NCBI RefSeq assembly: GCF_902859585.1
Contig: NZ_CADIJM010000004.1
Location: 1 to 64,000, forward strand
Origin: Achromobacter animicus
GTDB lineage: Bacteria > Pseudomonadota > Gammaproteobacteria > Burkholderiales > Burkholderiaceae_B
Length of the DNA: 64,000 bases
Reading direction: 5' to 3'
Part shown: positions 8,562-17,595 of the stretch, in pieces
How positions within the stretch are numbered: the stretch's first letter is position 1
Layout of the letters: the number at the start of each line of letters is the position of its first letter
Position numbers and translations under genes: made by a program
Notes under the pieces: generated by a model
Seen by the model: the letters and a program-made list of their open reading frames with translations, nothing else
Databases searched by the model: none
Told to the model about the DNA's origin: nothing

Positions 8562-9377
8562 ATGACGCATCCCGACCTGCATTCCCTCGCCCACCAGTCT
8601 CAGGACCTGCTCGCCGCCGTCCGCCGCGACGCGCCGCTGGTGCAGTGCCTGACCAATTTCGTCTCCATGAACTACGCGGCCAATGCGGTGCTCGCCATCG
8701 GCGCGTCGCCTGCCATGGTGCATGCCGAGGAAGAGGCGCCCGAGTTCGCCCGCTTTGCCGGCGCGGTGGTCATCAACATCGGCACGCTGTCTTCGCCCTG
8801 GCTGCGCAGCATGCTATTGACCGCGCAAGCCGCGGCAGAAGCCGGCACCCCCTGGGTCCTGGATCCCGTGGCGCACCACGCCACCGCCTTTCGCCGCGAT
8901 GCCATCCAACAACTGCTGGACCTTGAACCCGCCATCATCCGGGGCAACGCATCCGAGATCATCGCCTTGGCCGGCGGCCACAGCGCCGGCAAGGGCGTGG
9001 ACGCCCGCGACGCCGTGGCGCAGGCCGAGCAGTCAGCCCACGACATCGCAGCGCGCCGCAAGAGCGTGGTGGCGGTCACCGGCGAAGTCGATTACGTCAC
9101 GGACGGCACGCGCGCGGTACGCATTGCGGGCGGTTCGCCGCTGATGCCCCGCGTGACGGCCACCGGTTGCGCGCTCAGCGCGGTGGTCGGCGCCTTTGCC
9201 GCCGTATCGAAGGACGATCCTTATGTGGCGGCGGTGGCCGCCCTGTCGTGTTTCGGCATCGCGGGCGAGCGCGCTGCGGTGCACGCCGACGGGCCGGGTT
9301 CTTTCGCCTGGCGGTTCCTGGATGCGCTGGCGGCGCTGGGCGCGGATTGCCTGACTCGCGAATCCCCGCTTCGTTGA
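8562..9377 (+). CDS. thiM: hydroxyethylthiazole kinase
   Basis: ThiM phosphorylates 4-methyl-5-(2-hydroxyethyl)thiazole with ATP, the salvage step that feeds thiamine phosphate synthase. The 271 residues match the family length. Visible motifs are VLDPVAHHATAFRRD, the IIRGNASEI substrate-side motif near residue 126, and TATGCALSAVVGA near residue 200, with the active-site Cys at 203. The TPP riboswitch directly upstream supports the call. No other thi gene is adjacent, so it serves salvage only at this locus. Confidence 0.95.
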   Translation: MTHPDLHSLAHQSQDLLAAVRRDAPLVQCLTNFVSMNYAANAVLAIGASPAMVHAEEEAPEFARFAGAVVINIGTLSSPWLRSMLLTAQAAAEAGTPWVLDPVAHHATAFRRDAIQQLLDLEPAIIRGNASEIIALAGGHSAGKGVDARDAVAQAEQSAHDIAARRKSVVAVTGEVDYVTDGTRAVRIAGGSPLMPRVTATGCALSAVVGAFAAVSKDDPYVAAVAALSCFGIAGERAAVHADGPGSFAWRFLDALAALGADCLTRESPLR

Positions 9378-9451
9378 TTTGACCCCGTGCATGTCACGGG
9401 TAGGTCACACACCGTCCCCAAAATTCCTCCCTTCAACACGGAGGAAAGACG

Positions 9452-11572
9452 GTGAAGCCAAACCTACGCAAGATCTTTGCAGTGACCGCCAGCTTCGCGC
9501 TGGTGGCCGGCCTGTCCGCCTGCGGCGGCGATGACGATGACGACGACACCGCCGCGCCCGAGACCCCGCCGCAGGCCAGCGTGCCCCAAGGCACGACGCT
9601 GGACCTCGCGATCCTGGGCACGACCGACCTGCACGCCAATGTGCTGGGTTACGACTACTACAAGCTTGCCGAAGACAAGAGCTACGGCATGGACCGCACG
9701 GCCACGCTGATCGCCAATGCGCGCAAGCAGTATCCGAACACGCTGCTGCTGGACAACGGCGACACGGTGCAGGGCACGGCGCTGTCGGACTACCAGGCGC
9801 TGGTGTCGCCGGTGCAGTGTTCCGACATGATCGCGATCTACAAGCAGATGAAGCTGCTGTCGTACGACGCGGCCACGATGGGCAATCACGAGTTCAACTA
9901 CGGCCTGCCCTATCTGTCGCAGATCACCAACGTAGACTTCGGGCTGGCCGGCATCACCAAGGGCACGGCGCAGACCAACCCGGCGGGCGCCAAGGATTGC
10001 GCGGCGCCGGCGTTCCCGTTCGTGTCAGCCAACGTCGTCTCGGCGGCCTCCAAGCAGCCGATCTTCAAGCCTTATGTGCTGCTTGAAAAGACCTTCACCG
10101 CCACCGACAGCGCGGGCAAGTCCATCGACGTGCCGCTCAAGGTGGGCGTGATCGGCTTCGCACCGCCGCCCATCATGCAGTGGGCCAAGGCGAATCTGGA
10201 AGGCCACGTGGAAGTCACGGGCTGGAAGGAGACCGCGGCGCGCTACGTGCCGGAAATGAAGGCTGCCGGCGCGGACCTGGTGGTGGCGCTGGCGCACGGC
10301 GGCATCGACCTGGCCACGCCCTACAGCCCCGACATGGAAAACGGCGCGGGCTATCTCAGCCAGGTGCCCGGCATCGACGCGCTCATCACGGGCCACCAGC
10401 ATCTGCTGTTCCCCGACACGAACGAGAAATCGCAGTTCGCGGGGCAACCCGGTGTCGAGCTGGCAAAGGGCCTGATCAATGGCGTGCCGACCGTGCAGGC
10501 CGGCCAGTGGGGCAACAACCTCGGCCAGATCACGCTGAAGCTCGCGTATGACCAGGGCTGGAAGGTGCAAAAGGAGGCGACGCAGGTGCAGCGCATCTCC
10601 ACGCGCCTGACCGCGCAAAGCGGCTCCACGCCGGCGACCTACGTGGCGCCCGACGCGGCCGCACAGCAGCTGGTTCAAGCCGAGCACGCCGCGACGATCG
10701 ACTACGTGAAGACGCCGATCGGCCAGAGCCAGTTCGACATGGCCACGTACTACGCGTTGGCCGGCGACGTGTCCGCGCTGCAGATCGTAAACATGGCGCA
10801 GATCGATTACCTGACGGACTACATCGCCAAGAACAGCCCGTCGTACGCGGGCCTGCCGATCCTGTCGGCCGCCGCGCCGTTCAAGGGCGGGCGCAACGGT
10901 CCCGGCGACTTCACGTATGTGAAGCAAGGCAACGTCGCGATCAACAACGCGGCCGACCTGTACCTGTACCCCAACACGTTGCAAGTCGTGCGGGTCAGCG
11001 GCGACATCGTGCGCCAATGGCTGGAAAGGACGGCCGAGCAGTTCAAGCAGATCGACCCCGCACAGGTCGCGCCGCAGGATCTGATCGACACCGGCTTTCC
11101 GACGTTCAACTTCGACGTGCTGTATGCGGCCGGCAATGCGCTGCAGTATGAAATCGACGTGACCAAGCCGAAGGGCTCGCGCATCACAGCGCTGACGTAC
11201 AACGGCGCACCGCTGGATCTGAATGCGCAATTCCTGGTGGTGACCAACAACTACCGCGCCAGCGGTGGCGGCGACTTCCCCGGCCTAGCCGGCGGCAAGG
11301 GCGACATCGTGCTGCAGGCGCCGGACGCCAGCCGCGACGTGTTGATCAGCTACATCAAGAAGAACCCCACGCTCGACCTGGCCACCTACGGCCTGGACCG
11401 CAGCTGGCGTTTCGCGCAGGTCAGTTCGCTGGCCGGACCGGTGGTGTTTTCGTCGGTGCCGGGCACGCTGGCGATGGCCACGGCGCACGACGTAACCAAC
11501 GTGTCGGTGTTTGACGCCACGCCCGATCCCGTGACGCAGCTGTCGCGTTACGCGATCGATCTGACGCAGTAA
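9452..11572 (+). CDS. lipoprotein 5'-nucleotidase / 2',3'-cyclic phosphodiesterase
   Basis: The protein has 706 residues from a GTG at 9452, with GGAGG at 9440-9444. The N-terminus is a lipoprotein signal ending in the lipobox LSAC, followed by a flexible run of six Asp, so it is probably anchored in the outer membrane facing the periplasm. The calcineurin-like metal motifs are in order: TTDLHAN, LLDNGDTVQG, TMGNHEFNYG, ALAHGGID and ITGHQHLLFP. The C-terminal 5'-nucleotidase domain runs from about residue 400 and includes GDFTYVKQGN. This is the UshA/CpdB family; which nucleotide it hydrolyses is not certain. E. coli CpdB is soluble, so the lipid anchor is a local difference. It likely scavenges extracellular nucleotides for phosphate and nucleosides. 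Confidence 0.88.
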   Translation: MKPNLRKIFAVTASFALVAGLSACGGDDDDDDTAAPETPPQASVPQGTTLDLAILGTTDLHANVLGYDYYKLAEDKSYGMDRTATLIANARKQYPNTLLLDNGDTVQGTALSDYQALVSPVQCSDMIAIYKQMKLLSYDAATMGNHEFNYGLPYLSQITNVDFGLAGITKGTAQTNPAGAKDCAAPAFPFVSANVVSAASKQPIFKPYVLLEKTFTATDSAGKSIDVPLKVGVIGFAPPPIMQWAKANLEGHVEVTGWKETAARYVPEMKAAGADLVVALAHGGIDLATPYSPDMENGAGYLSQVPGIDALITGHQHLLFPDTNEKSQFAGQPGVELAKGLINGVPTVQAGQWGNNLGQITLKLAYDQGWKVQKEATQVQRISTRLTAQSGSTPATYVAPDAAAQQLVQAEHAATIDYVKTPIGQSQFDMATYYALAGDVSALQIVNMAQIDYLTDYIAKNSPSYAGLPILSAAAPFKGGRNGPGDFTYVKQGNVAINNAADLYLYPNTLQVVRVSGDIVRQWLERTAEQFKQIDPAQVAPQDLIDTGFPTFNFDVLYAAGNALQYEIDVTKPKGSRITALTYNGAPLDLNAQFLVVTNNYRASGGGDFPGLAGGKGDIVLQAPDASRDVLISYIKKNPTLDLATYGLDRSWRFAQVSSLAGPVVFSSVPGTLAMATAHDVTNVSVFDATPDPVTQLSRYAIDLTQ

Positions 11573-11584
11573 GCGGTTCGATCC

Positions 11585-11614
11585 GGCGGGCGCCCTGCAG
11601 TGGGGCGCCCCGCC
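11585..11614. terminator. GC-rich hairpin between convergent genes
   Basis: GGCGGGCGCCC pairs with GGGCGCCCCGCC with one bulged base and a short loop. It sits between the nucleotidase stop (11572) and the convergent ABC ATPase stop (11615), where a two-way terminator is expected. No T-run is present. Confidence 0.55.
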
Positions 11615-12373
11615 TCAGCGGTAGTACACGCAGATGCGCTTGCCGCCGATCTCATGCACGTCGATCGGCAGTTCGTACAGATCGCTCAGCACGTCGGGGC
11701 GGATCAATTCCGCCGGCGTGCCGTGCCGGGCGATCCGCCCCAGCCGCATTGCCACGATGCGGTCCGCATAGCTGGACGCAAAGTTGATGTCGTGCAGCAC
11801 CAGCACCACCGTCTTGCCCAGTTCATCAGCCGCGCGCCGCAAGGTGCCCATCATGGCGACGGCATGCTTCATGTCCAGGCTGTTCAAGGGCTCGTCCAGC
11901 AGCACGTAGCGCGTATCCTGGCACAGCACCATCGCCACGAACGCGCGCTGGCGCTGGCCGCCGGACATCTCGTCCAGATAACGGTCCGCCAGCGGCTCCA
12001 GGTTCAGGTACGCAATGGCCTGATCGATGTGGACCTTGTCATCCATCGTCAGCCGCCCGCCCGTGTGCGGGTAGCGGCCAAACGCCACCAGGTCTTTCAC
12101 CGTCAACCGCAGCGGCAGGTGGTTGTCCTGGCGCAGGATGGCCAGGCGCCGCGCCAGTTCCCGGCTGTCGGCACGCGTGACGTCCAGGCCTTCCACCAGC
12201 ACGCGGCCCGCGCTCATCGGCAGCAGCCGGCTCACCATCGACAGCAACGTCGACTTGCCCGCCCCGTTCGGCCCGATGATGGCGGTGACGCCGCCGGCCG
12301 GCAGGTCCAGGCTGACATCGTCGATCACGACGGTGTCGCCGTACTGCTTGCTGACGTTCTGGATTTCTATCAT
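11615..12373 (-). CDS. ferric-siderophore ABC transporter, ATP-binding protein
   Basis: This 252-residue cytoplasmic ATPase is of the FepC type. Walker A is GPNGAGKSTLLSM near residue 36, the signature is MSGGQRQRAFVAMVL near residue 136, and Walker B is YVLLDEPLNSLD. It powers the two FecCD-type permeases encoded upstream and overlaps the stop of the nearer one by 4 bases (12370-12373), which indicates translational coupling. It is the last gene of the operon. Confidence 0.92.
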   Translation of the reverse strand: MIEIQNVSKQYGDTVVIDDVSLDLPAGGVTAIIGPNGAGKSTLLSMVSRLLPMSAGRVLVEGLDVTRADSRELARRLAILRQDNHLPLRLTVKDLVAFGRYPHTGGRLTMDDKVHIDQAIAYLNLEPLADRYLDEMSGGQRQRAFVAMVLCQDTRYVLLDEPLNSLDMKHAVAMMGTLRRAADELGKTVVLVLHDINFASSYADRIVAMRLGRIARHGTPAELIRPDVLSDLYELPIDVHEIGGKRICVYYR

Positions 12374-13356
12374 CGGCGCCCCCTGCGCAAGATCAGGACG
12401 AGAAACATCACACCGCCCACGAATTCAATCACCACGCTCACCGTGGTGTTCAGCCCCAGCACGCGCTCCAGCAGCGTCTGGCCCCCCACCAGGAAGATGA
12501 CGCTGAGCAGCGTCGCGGCCGGCACCGTGTACCGATGCCTGTCCGATCCCATGGCTTGATACGCCAGGTTGCTGACCAGCAGTCCAAAGAACGTCACGGG
12601 ACCGACCAGCGCCGTCGAGACGGACACCAGCACCGCGATCGCCGCCAGGGTCACCATCAGCGTGCGGCGATAGTCCACGCCCAGGTTCAATGCCATGTCG
12701 CGGCCCAGCGCCAGCACGTCGTAGCGGCGGCGCATGCGCCAGACGAAGAAAGACGCCGCGCAGACGGCGCCAAAGGCAATCGGCAGCAGCTCGACGCGCA
12801 CCGAATTGAAACTGGCAAACATGCGGTCCTGCAGCACCAGGAATTCATTCGGATCGATCAACCGCACGACGAAACTCGACAGGCTGCGAAACAGCAGTCC
12901 GAAGATGATGCCCACCAGCATCATCAAATGCAGGCTGCGCACAGCGTCGGAGAACAGCCAGCGGAACAGCAGGCACGCGAACGCGGTCATCGCGCACACT
13001 TCCAGCAGGAATGCGGCGACCGGATGATTTGCAGTCGCCGCCGCCTGCCCGAAGCCGAACACCACCACGGCCTGGATCAGCAGGTATAGGGCGTCGAAGC
13101 CCATGATGGCGGGCGTAAGGATGCGGTTATGCGTGATGGTCTGGAACAGCACGGACGACACCGCCACCGCATACGCCACCAGCAGCATGGCCAGCAGCTT
13201 GCCGCCGCGGAAGGGAATGACGAACGACCACTGGCCGTTCGCGCCCAGCGTCATGAAGGCGACGATGCAGAGCAGCGCCCCAGCGCCCAGCGCGGCAAGA
13301 CGCCATGTCTGCGGCGGGCGCGGGGCTATGCGGGAAGTCGAGGCGATTTCAGCCAA
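12370..13356 (-). CDS. ferric-siderophore ABC transporter permease 2 (FecCD)
   Basis: This is a 328-residue FecCD-family permease with about nine or ten membrane helices. The TTG at 13356 is the best start: GGAGG lies 7 bases before it, it overlaps the end of permease 1 by 8 bases, and the earlier part of the open frame reads as non-membrane shadow sequence. Family motifs include LGRDMALNLGVDYRR, which carries the helix that contacts the ATPase, and a GPVTFFGLLVSNLA loop. It pairs with permease 1 as a heterodimer. Confidence 0.88.
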   Translation of the reverse strand: MAEIASTSRIAPRPPQTWRLAALGAGALLCIVAFMTLGANGQWSFVIPFRGGKLLAMLLVAYAVAVSSVLFQTITHNRILTPAIMGFDALYLLIQAVVVFGFGQAAATANHPVAAFLLEVCAMTAFACLLFRWLFSDAVRSLHLMMLVGIIFGLLFRSLSSFVVRLIDPNEFLVLQDRMFASFNSVRVELLPIAFGAVCAASFFVWRMRRRYDVLALGRDMALNLGVDYRRTLMVTLAAIAVLVSVSTALVGPVTFFGLLVSNLAYQAMGSDRHRYTVPAATLLSVIFLVGGQTLLERVLGLNTTVSVVIEFVGGVMFLVLILRRGRR

Positions 13357-14341
13357 GGCGGTTCCTCCGCGTGCGCAGCAGCCACAGGAACAGGATGCTG
13401 CCCAGCACGCCCACCACCGTCCCGATGGGAATCTCGTAGGGGTGGATGACCAGCCGGCCGATGATGTCGCAGGCCAGCACGAACACGCCGCCCAGGAATG
13501 CCACCCAAGGAATGGCGCGTCGCATGTTGTCGCCCAGCACCAGGCTGACGGCATTGGGCACGATGAGGCCCAGGAACGGAATGCTGCCGGCCGTCACCAC
13601 TACCACGGCCGAGATGGCGGAAACGATCAACAGGCCGACCAGCGTCAGCCGCGCATGGTTCAGTCCCAGGTTGGACGCGAACTCGCGGCCCATGCCCGCC
13701 ACCGTATAACGGTCGGCGGCGGCATACGCAGCGCACGCCAGCGCAAAGCCGATCCACAGCAGTTCATATCTGCCACGCAGCACGCCGGAGAAGTCGCCGG
13801 TGGTCCACGCATGCAGGGACTGCAACAGGTCGAAGCGGTACGCCATGAAGGTGGTGACCGCCTGGATCACGCCGCCCAGGATCAATCCGATCAGCGGCAC
13901 GATGAATGGCGTGCGCAGCGGCACGCGGCGCAATAGCGCCAGAAACAGCAAGGTGCCCGCCAGCGCAAAACCCGTAGCCGTCAGCATCTTGCCGATCACG
14001 GACGTATCGGGCGCCAGCAAGGTGACGACCAGGATGCCGAGGGTGGCGGATTCGACGGTGCCGGCCGTCGTGGGCTCAACAAACCGGTTGCGCACCAGCA
14101 TCTGCATGATGAGACCGGCGACGGCCAGCGCCGTGCCTGCCAGCAGCAGCGCAAGGGTGCGCGGGACGCGGCTGACCAGCAGCAGCCGCCACGCGCGCTC
14201 GCCCTCTTCGCCGCCGTTCCATAGCGCGGCCCAATGCATCTGGCCCGCGCCCAGGCTGACGCTGGCCACGCACAACAGCAGCAACACCACCACCACGGCC
14301 GTCAGGCCACCCCACCCGCTGATTGCGCGCCGCCAGTTCAC
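13349..14341 (-). CDS. ferric-siderophore ABC transporter permease 1 (FecCD)
   Basis: This 330-residue FecCD permease begins with a short cytoplasmic tail and the first membrane helix (GGLTAVVVVLLLLCVASVSL). VPRTLALLLAGTALAVAGLI is the conserved early FecCD motif, and AGSIPFLGLIVPNAVSLVLG is the conserved late loop. It starts 28 bp after the binding-protein stop and its end overlaps permease 2. Together they form the inner-membrane channel for the iron complex. Confidence 0.9.
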   Translation of the reverse strand: MNWRRAISGWGGLTAVVVVLLLLCVASVSLGAGQMHWAALWNGGEEGERAWRLLLVSRVPRTLALLLAGTALAVAGLIMQMLVRNRFVEPTTAGTVESATLGILVVTLLAPDTSVIGKMLTATGFALAGTLLFLALLRRVPLRTPFIVPLIGLILGGVIQAVTTFMAYRFDLLQSLHAWTTGDFSGVLRGRYELLWIGFALACAAYAAADRYTVAGMGREFASNLGLNHARLTLVGLLIVSAISAVVVVTAGSIPFLGLIVPNAVSLVLGDNMRRAIPWVAFLGGVFVLACDIIGRLVIHPYEIPIGTVVGVLGSILFLWLLRTRRNRLG

Positions 14342-14369
14342 CGGCAGCCCTTCCCGTCTTGCATGCTGC

Positions 14370-15320
14370 TTACTTTCCTTGCGACAACGCCGCGGCGATC
14401 TGATCCACGTTCTGCTGCATGGCCGTCAGGCCCGCGCTGCCCAGCAGATACCAGTTGAAGCCGTTCAGGTAGACCACGCGCTGGTTCTTCCACGCCTTGG
14501 TCGGTCGCACCAATTCATTGTCCAGCATGCGCTGCGCCGACACGCCTTCGCGGCCGATGGCGGCGTCGCGGTCGATCACGAACAGCCAGTCGGGATCGGT
14601 CTGGGCAATGAATTCGAACGAAATCGCCTGGCCGTGGTTGGACACGTTCAGGCCGGTCGCGGCGGGCTTCACGCCAAAGGCGTCGTGAATCACGCCAAAG
14701 CGCGAGCCCGGACCGTAGGCGCTCATCTTGCCGCCGGTCGTCAGCACGATCAACGCGGTGCCGGCGTTGGCGGCCTTGCCTTTCAACGAAGCGATGGACG
14801 CGTCCAGCGCGGCCAGCTTCTCCTTGGCCACGCCTTCTTTGCCGTACAGCGCGGCCAGCGTTTCGGTGTTGCGCCGGACGCTGCCGACCAGATCCTTGGC
14901 GTCGACCGTCAGGTCCACGGTCGGTGCGATCTTGGACAGCTCGTCGTACTTGGGCGCGGAGCGGCCGGCCACGAAGATGACTTGTGGCGCAGCGGCGTGG
15001 ATGACTTCGTAGTTGGGCTCGAACATCGTGCCCGCCTTCAGATACCGCTTGTCCGCGAACTGGCTGAGCTGCGGCGGCAGCTTGGCGGCGCTGGGCACGC
15101 CGATGGGGTCCACGCCGAGCGTGTGCAGGGTGTCCAGCACGGCCAGATCCAGCACGATCGTCTTGGACGGATTGGCCGGCACGGCGGTTTCGCCGCGTGC
15201 GTGCTTGACCGGCGTGGTGGACTGCGCGGCGCTCACGGCGGCCGCGGCGCTCAGTGCCAGCGCCACGCCGGCCCGGGTTGCCCAGCGGCGGGCGGCGCCC
15301 GCCTGTTTTCCATTGTTCAT
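14370..15320 (-). CDS. siderophore-binding periplasmic protein
   Basis: The protein has 316 residues with a cleavable signal peptide (RRWATRAGVALALSAAAAVSA); two Arg before the core hint at possible Tat export, but a strict RRxFLK motif is absent. It is the class III binding-protein fold. HARGETAVPANPSKTIVLDL opens lobe 1 and VIHAAAPQVIFVAGRSAPKY lies before the hinge helix. The sequence resembles the CeuE/FatB/YclQ group, which binds catecholate or mixed siderophores. It has no lipobox, consistent with a free periplasmic protein. It hands ligand to the permeases encoded just downstream. Confidence 0.9.
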   Translation of the reverse strand: MNNGKQAGAARRWATRAGVALALSAAAAVSAAQSTTPVKHARGETAVPANPSKTIVLDLAVLDTLHTLGVDPIGVPSAAKLPPQLSQFADKRYLKAGTMFEPNYEVIHAAAPQVIFVAGRSAPKYDELSKIAPTVDLTVDAKDLVGSVRRNTETLAALYGKEGVAKEKLAALDASIASLKGKAANAGTALIVLTTGGKMSAYGPGSRFGVIHDAFGVKPAATGLNVSNHGQAISFEFIAQTDPDWLFVIDRDAAIGREGVSAQRMLDNELVRPTKAWKNQRVVYLNGFNWYLLGSAGLTAMQQNVDQIAAALSQGK

Positions 15321-15363
15321 GCAAACCTCTCTGTGTTGGACGCCAACGGCGCCCCGTCATAAT

Positions 15364-17385
15364 TCAGAACTTCACGCCGACGCCCAGCCAGTAACGGCGG
15401 CCGTCTTCGACGTAGCCGAAGTCGTCGTAGGCGACTTGCTTGTCGAACAGGTTGTAGATGCCGGCATACACCGACACGGTCTTGTTGACGGCGTACGAAC
15501 CGCCCAGGTCCACGAACGTGTAGGACGGCGCGACCAGCGCGTCCGACGACGGGCCCGTGGTGGGCTGGCTTTCGCGGCCGCGGAAGTTCACGCGCGCCCA
15601 CGCCTGCAGCGCGTCGGACGGCTGCCAATTGACCGTGGTCGTGAACAGATGCTTGGGCAACTGGTTCAGCGGCTCGCCCTTGTACTGGCCGGACTTCTGC
15701 TCGGACTTCGTGAACGTATAGCTGCTGGTCATCGACCAGTCGGCGGCCAGCGGCAGCTTCAGGCTGGCTTCCACGCCGCGCGACACGGCCTTGTCCACGT
15801 TCATGTACGTGGTGGGATCCGAACCGAACTGGTTGGGACCATCCGTGCACTGCGTCAAGGGGCAAGCCACGCGGGTGATCTTGTCCTTGAAATCGTTGTT
15901 GAACAGCGTGACGCCGGCGCTCATACCTTCGCCGTCGTCATACAGCAGGCCAATTTCCTGGGTCACCGACTTTTCGGGCGTCAGGTCCGGGTTGCCGTAC
16001 ATGTTCCCGCCGCGGCTGGTCTGGCCCCAGCCGGCCACGGTCTGGCGCAGGTCCGGCGCGCGGAAGCCGGTGGACACGCCGCCCTTCAGGGTCCAGCGTT
16101 CGGCCATGTGCCACACGCCGTAGAGGCGCGGGCTGAAGTGGCTGCCGAAATTCTCGTCCTCGTCCATGCGCAGGCCCGTCGTGACGGCAAAGCTTTCGGT
16201 CAGGCGCCATTCGTCCTCGGCGAACAAGGCCCATTGATACCGTTCCACCTTGTTGGGACCGCCCTCCAACTGGTTGCCGTTCTGGTCATGCAGGCGCTGG
16301 TTCAAATAGCTGCCGCCCAGCGTCAGCATGTGCGATCCCAGCGGCAGCGACCAGCTCGTCTGCAGGTCCAGATTCTTGATCTTCATCTGGCGCGAGCGGT
16401 TGTCGAACTCTTCCTGCTGCACGTAGCTGTCGGACACGCCCCAGCCCCAGCGGCCGGTGTGCGACAACGCCCACTTGCTGCTGCGGTAATCGGTTTCGGA
16501 CGACGCCGGGCAACCCGTGCGCGGGCAGGCCGTGCCGGGCGGCAGCGGCTCGACCGTCTTGCCCAGGGTGTCCTGGAACTTCTGACGCATCGTGGTCGCT
16601 TCCAGCACGATGTCGTGATCGCGGTTGGGCGTAAGCGCCAGCTTGGCGGTCACGCTTTCGGCGTTGCGCTTGCGGTAGCCGTTGTAGATGTTGTCTTCGT
16701 CGCGCTGCGTGGCCTGGCCGTAGATCTGCAGGCCCAGCAGGTCGTTCTTGATCGGGCCGGCCAGGTAGAAGTTGCCCTGGTAGATGTCGCCCGACTTGCT
16801 GCTCTCCTGGATCGTCGTATCCATGCGAATCTCGCCGTGCCATTCGTCAGGCACCTTGCGCGTGATGATGTTGATCACCCCGCCCATGGCGTCGGACCCG
16901 TACAACGATGACATCGGGCCGCGCACCACTTCAATGCGCTCGATGGCCGACAGCGGCGGCGTCCAGCCACCCTCCACGCCCGTCGAGTCCGAGTTGGTGC
17001 GGGTTTCGCGCGAGCTCTGGCGCTTGCCGTCGATCAGGATCAGCGTGTACTTCGGCCCCATGCCGCGCAGGCTGATGTCCTGGCGATCGCCACCGCCCGT
17101 GACGATGACACCCGGCACTTCCACCAGCGCGTCGTTCAAGTCGCGGTAGAACTTCTTGTCCAGATCCTCACGCGTGATGACGCTGATCGAGGCCGGCGCA
17201 TCCTGAATGCGTTGCTCGAAACCGCTGGCCGTCACGACCACCGTGTCCATCGTCGTGGTGGCGTCCGCGGCCTGCGCCCAGATGGCGGACGGCCCCAGGC
17301 CGAAACCCGCGGCGCACAAGGCGGCGGCCAGTTGCGTGCGCGACGCGGCGATGCACTGGCCGGCGGCCAGATCTTTCCTGCTCAT
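15364..17385 (-). CDS. TonB-dependent outer-membrane siderophore receptor
   Basis: The protein has 673 residues from the ATG at 17385, with GGGAGAAG upstream; a longer open frame to 17610 lacks signal character. The signal peptide ends near WAQA. A TonB box-like DTVVVTASG is followed by the plug domain (APASISVITREDL, VRGPMSSLYGSDAMGGVINI) and a 22-strand barrel that ends in an aromatic residue (GVGVKF). The plug resembles CirA/FepA-type catecholate receptors. It is the first gene of the operon, lies about 70 bp downstream of a Fur box, and should import a ferric siderophore to the binding protein encoded next. Confidence 0.92.
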   Translation of the reverse strand: MSRKDLAAGQCIAASRTQLAAALCAAGFGLGPSAIWAQAADATTTMDTVVVTASGFEQRIQDAPASISVITREDLDKKFYRDLNDALVEVPGVIVTGGGDRQDISLRGMGPKYTLILIDGKRQSSRETRTNSDSTGVEGGWTPPLSAIERIEVVRGPMSSLYGSDAMGGVINIITRKVPDEWHGEIRMDTTIQESSKSGDIYQGNFYLAGPIKNDLLGLQIYGQATQRDEDNIYNGYRKRNAESVTAKLALTPNRDHDIVLEATTMRQKFQDTLGKTVEPLPPGTACPRTGCPASSETDYRSSKWALSHTGRWGWGVSDSYVQQEEFDNRSRQMKIKNLDLQTSWSLPLGSHMLTLGGSYLNQRLHDQNGNQLEGGPNKVERYQWALFAEDEWRLTESFAVTTGLRMDEDENFGSHFSPRLYGVWHMAERWTLKGGVSTGFRAPDLRQTVAGWGQTSRGGNMYGNPDLTPEKSVTQEIGLLYDDGEGMSAGVTLFNNDFKDKITRVACPLTQCTDGPNQFGSDPTTYMNVDKAVSRGVEASLKLPLAADWSMTSSYTFTKSEQKSGQYKGEPLNQLPKHLFTTTVNWQPSDALQAWARVNFRGRESQPTTGPSSDALVAPSYTFVDLGGSYAVNKTVSVYAGIYNLFDKQVAYDDFGYVEDGRRYWLGVGVKF

Positions 17386-17451
17386 GATTCCAACTTCTCC
17401 CGTCCCCGGTTTGCACTGCGCCTCACGCGCCGCACTACCCGGCTCCCACTT

Positions 17452-17470
17452 ATTAATGAAAACCATTCTC
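17452..17470. promoter_or_regulatory. Fur box
   Basis: ATTAATGAAAACCATTCTC matches 14 of the 19 positions of the E. coli Fur consensus. It lies in the divergent region between the siderophore receptor (start 17385) and the response regulator (start 17596). Iron-replete Fur should repress the uptake operon, and possibly the two-component system as well. Confidence 0.78.
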
Positions 17471-17595
17471 ATATTAGAATTGGGGCTTGCAGCACGCCGC
17501 AACACGCTTTCCGCAACTTTTATCTTCTTTGCACTTCTTGACACTCCGGCGCGCAGCGTTCGGCCACACTGCCGGATGCTCGACGCCCAACACGC

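Noticed and set aside
7569-9377. Prophage fragment around the GH19 gene
   Set aside because: The neighbours are thiM with its riboswitch and a chromosomal helix-bundle gene; no integrase, att repeats or structural genes are seen.
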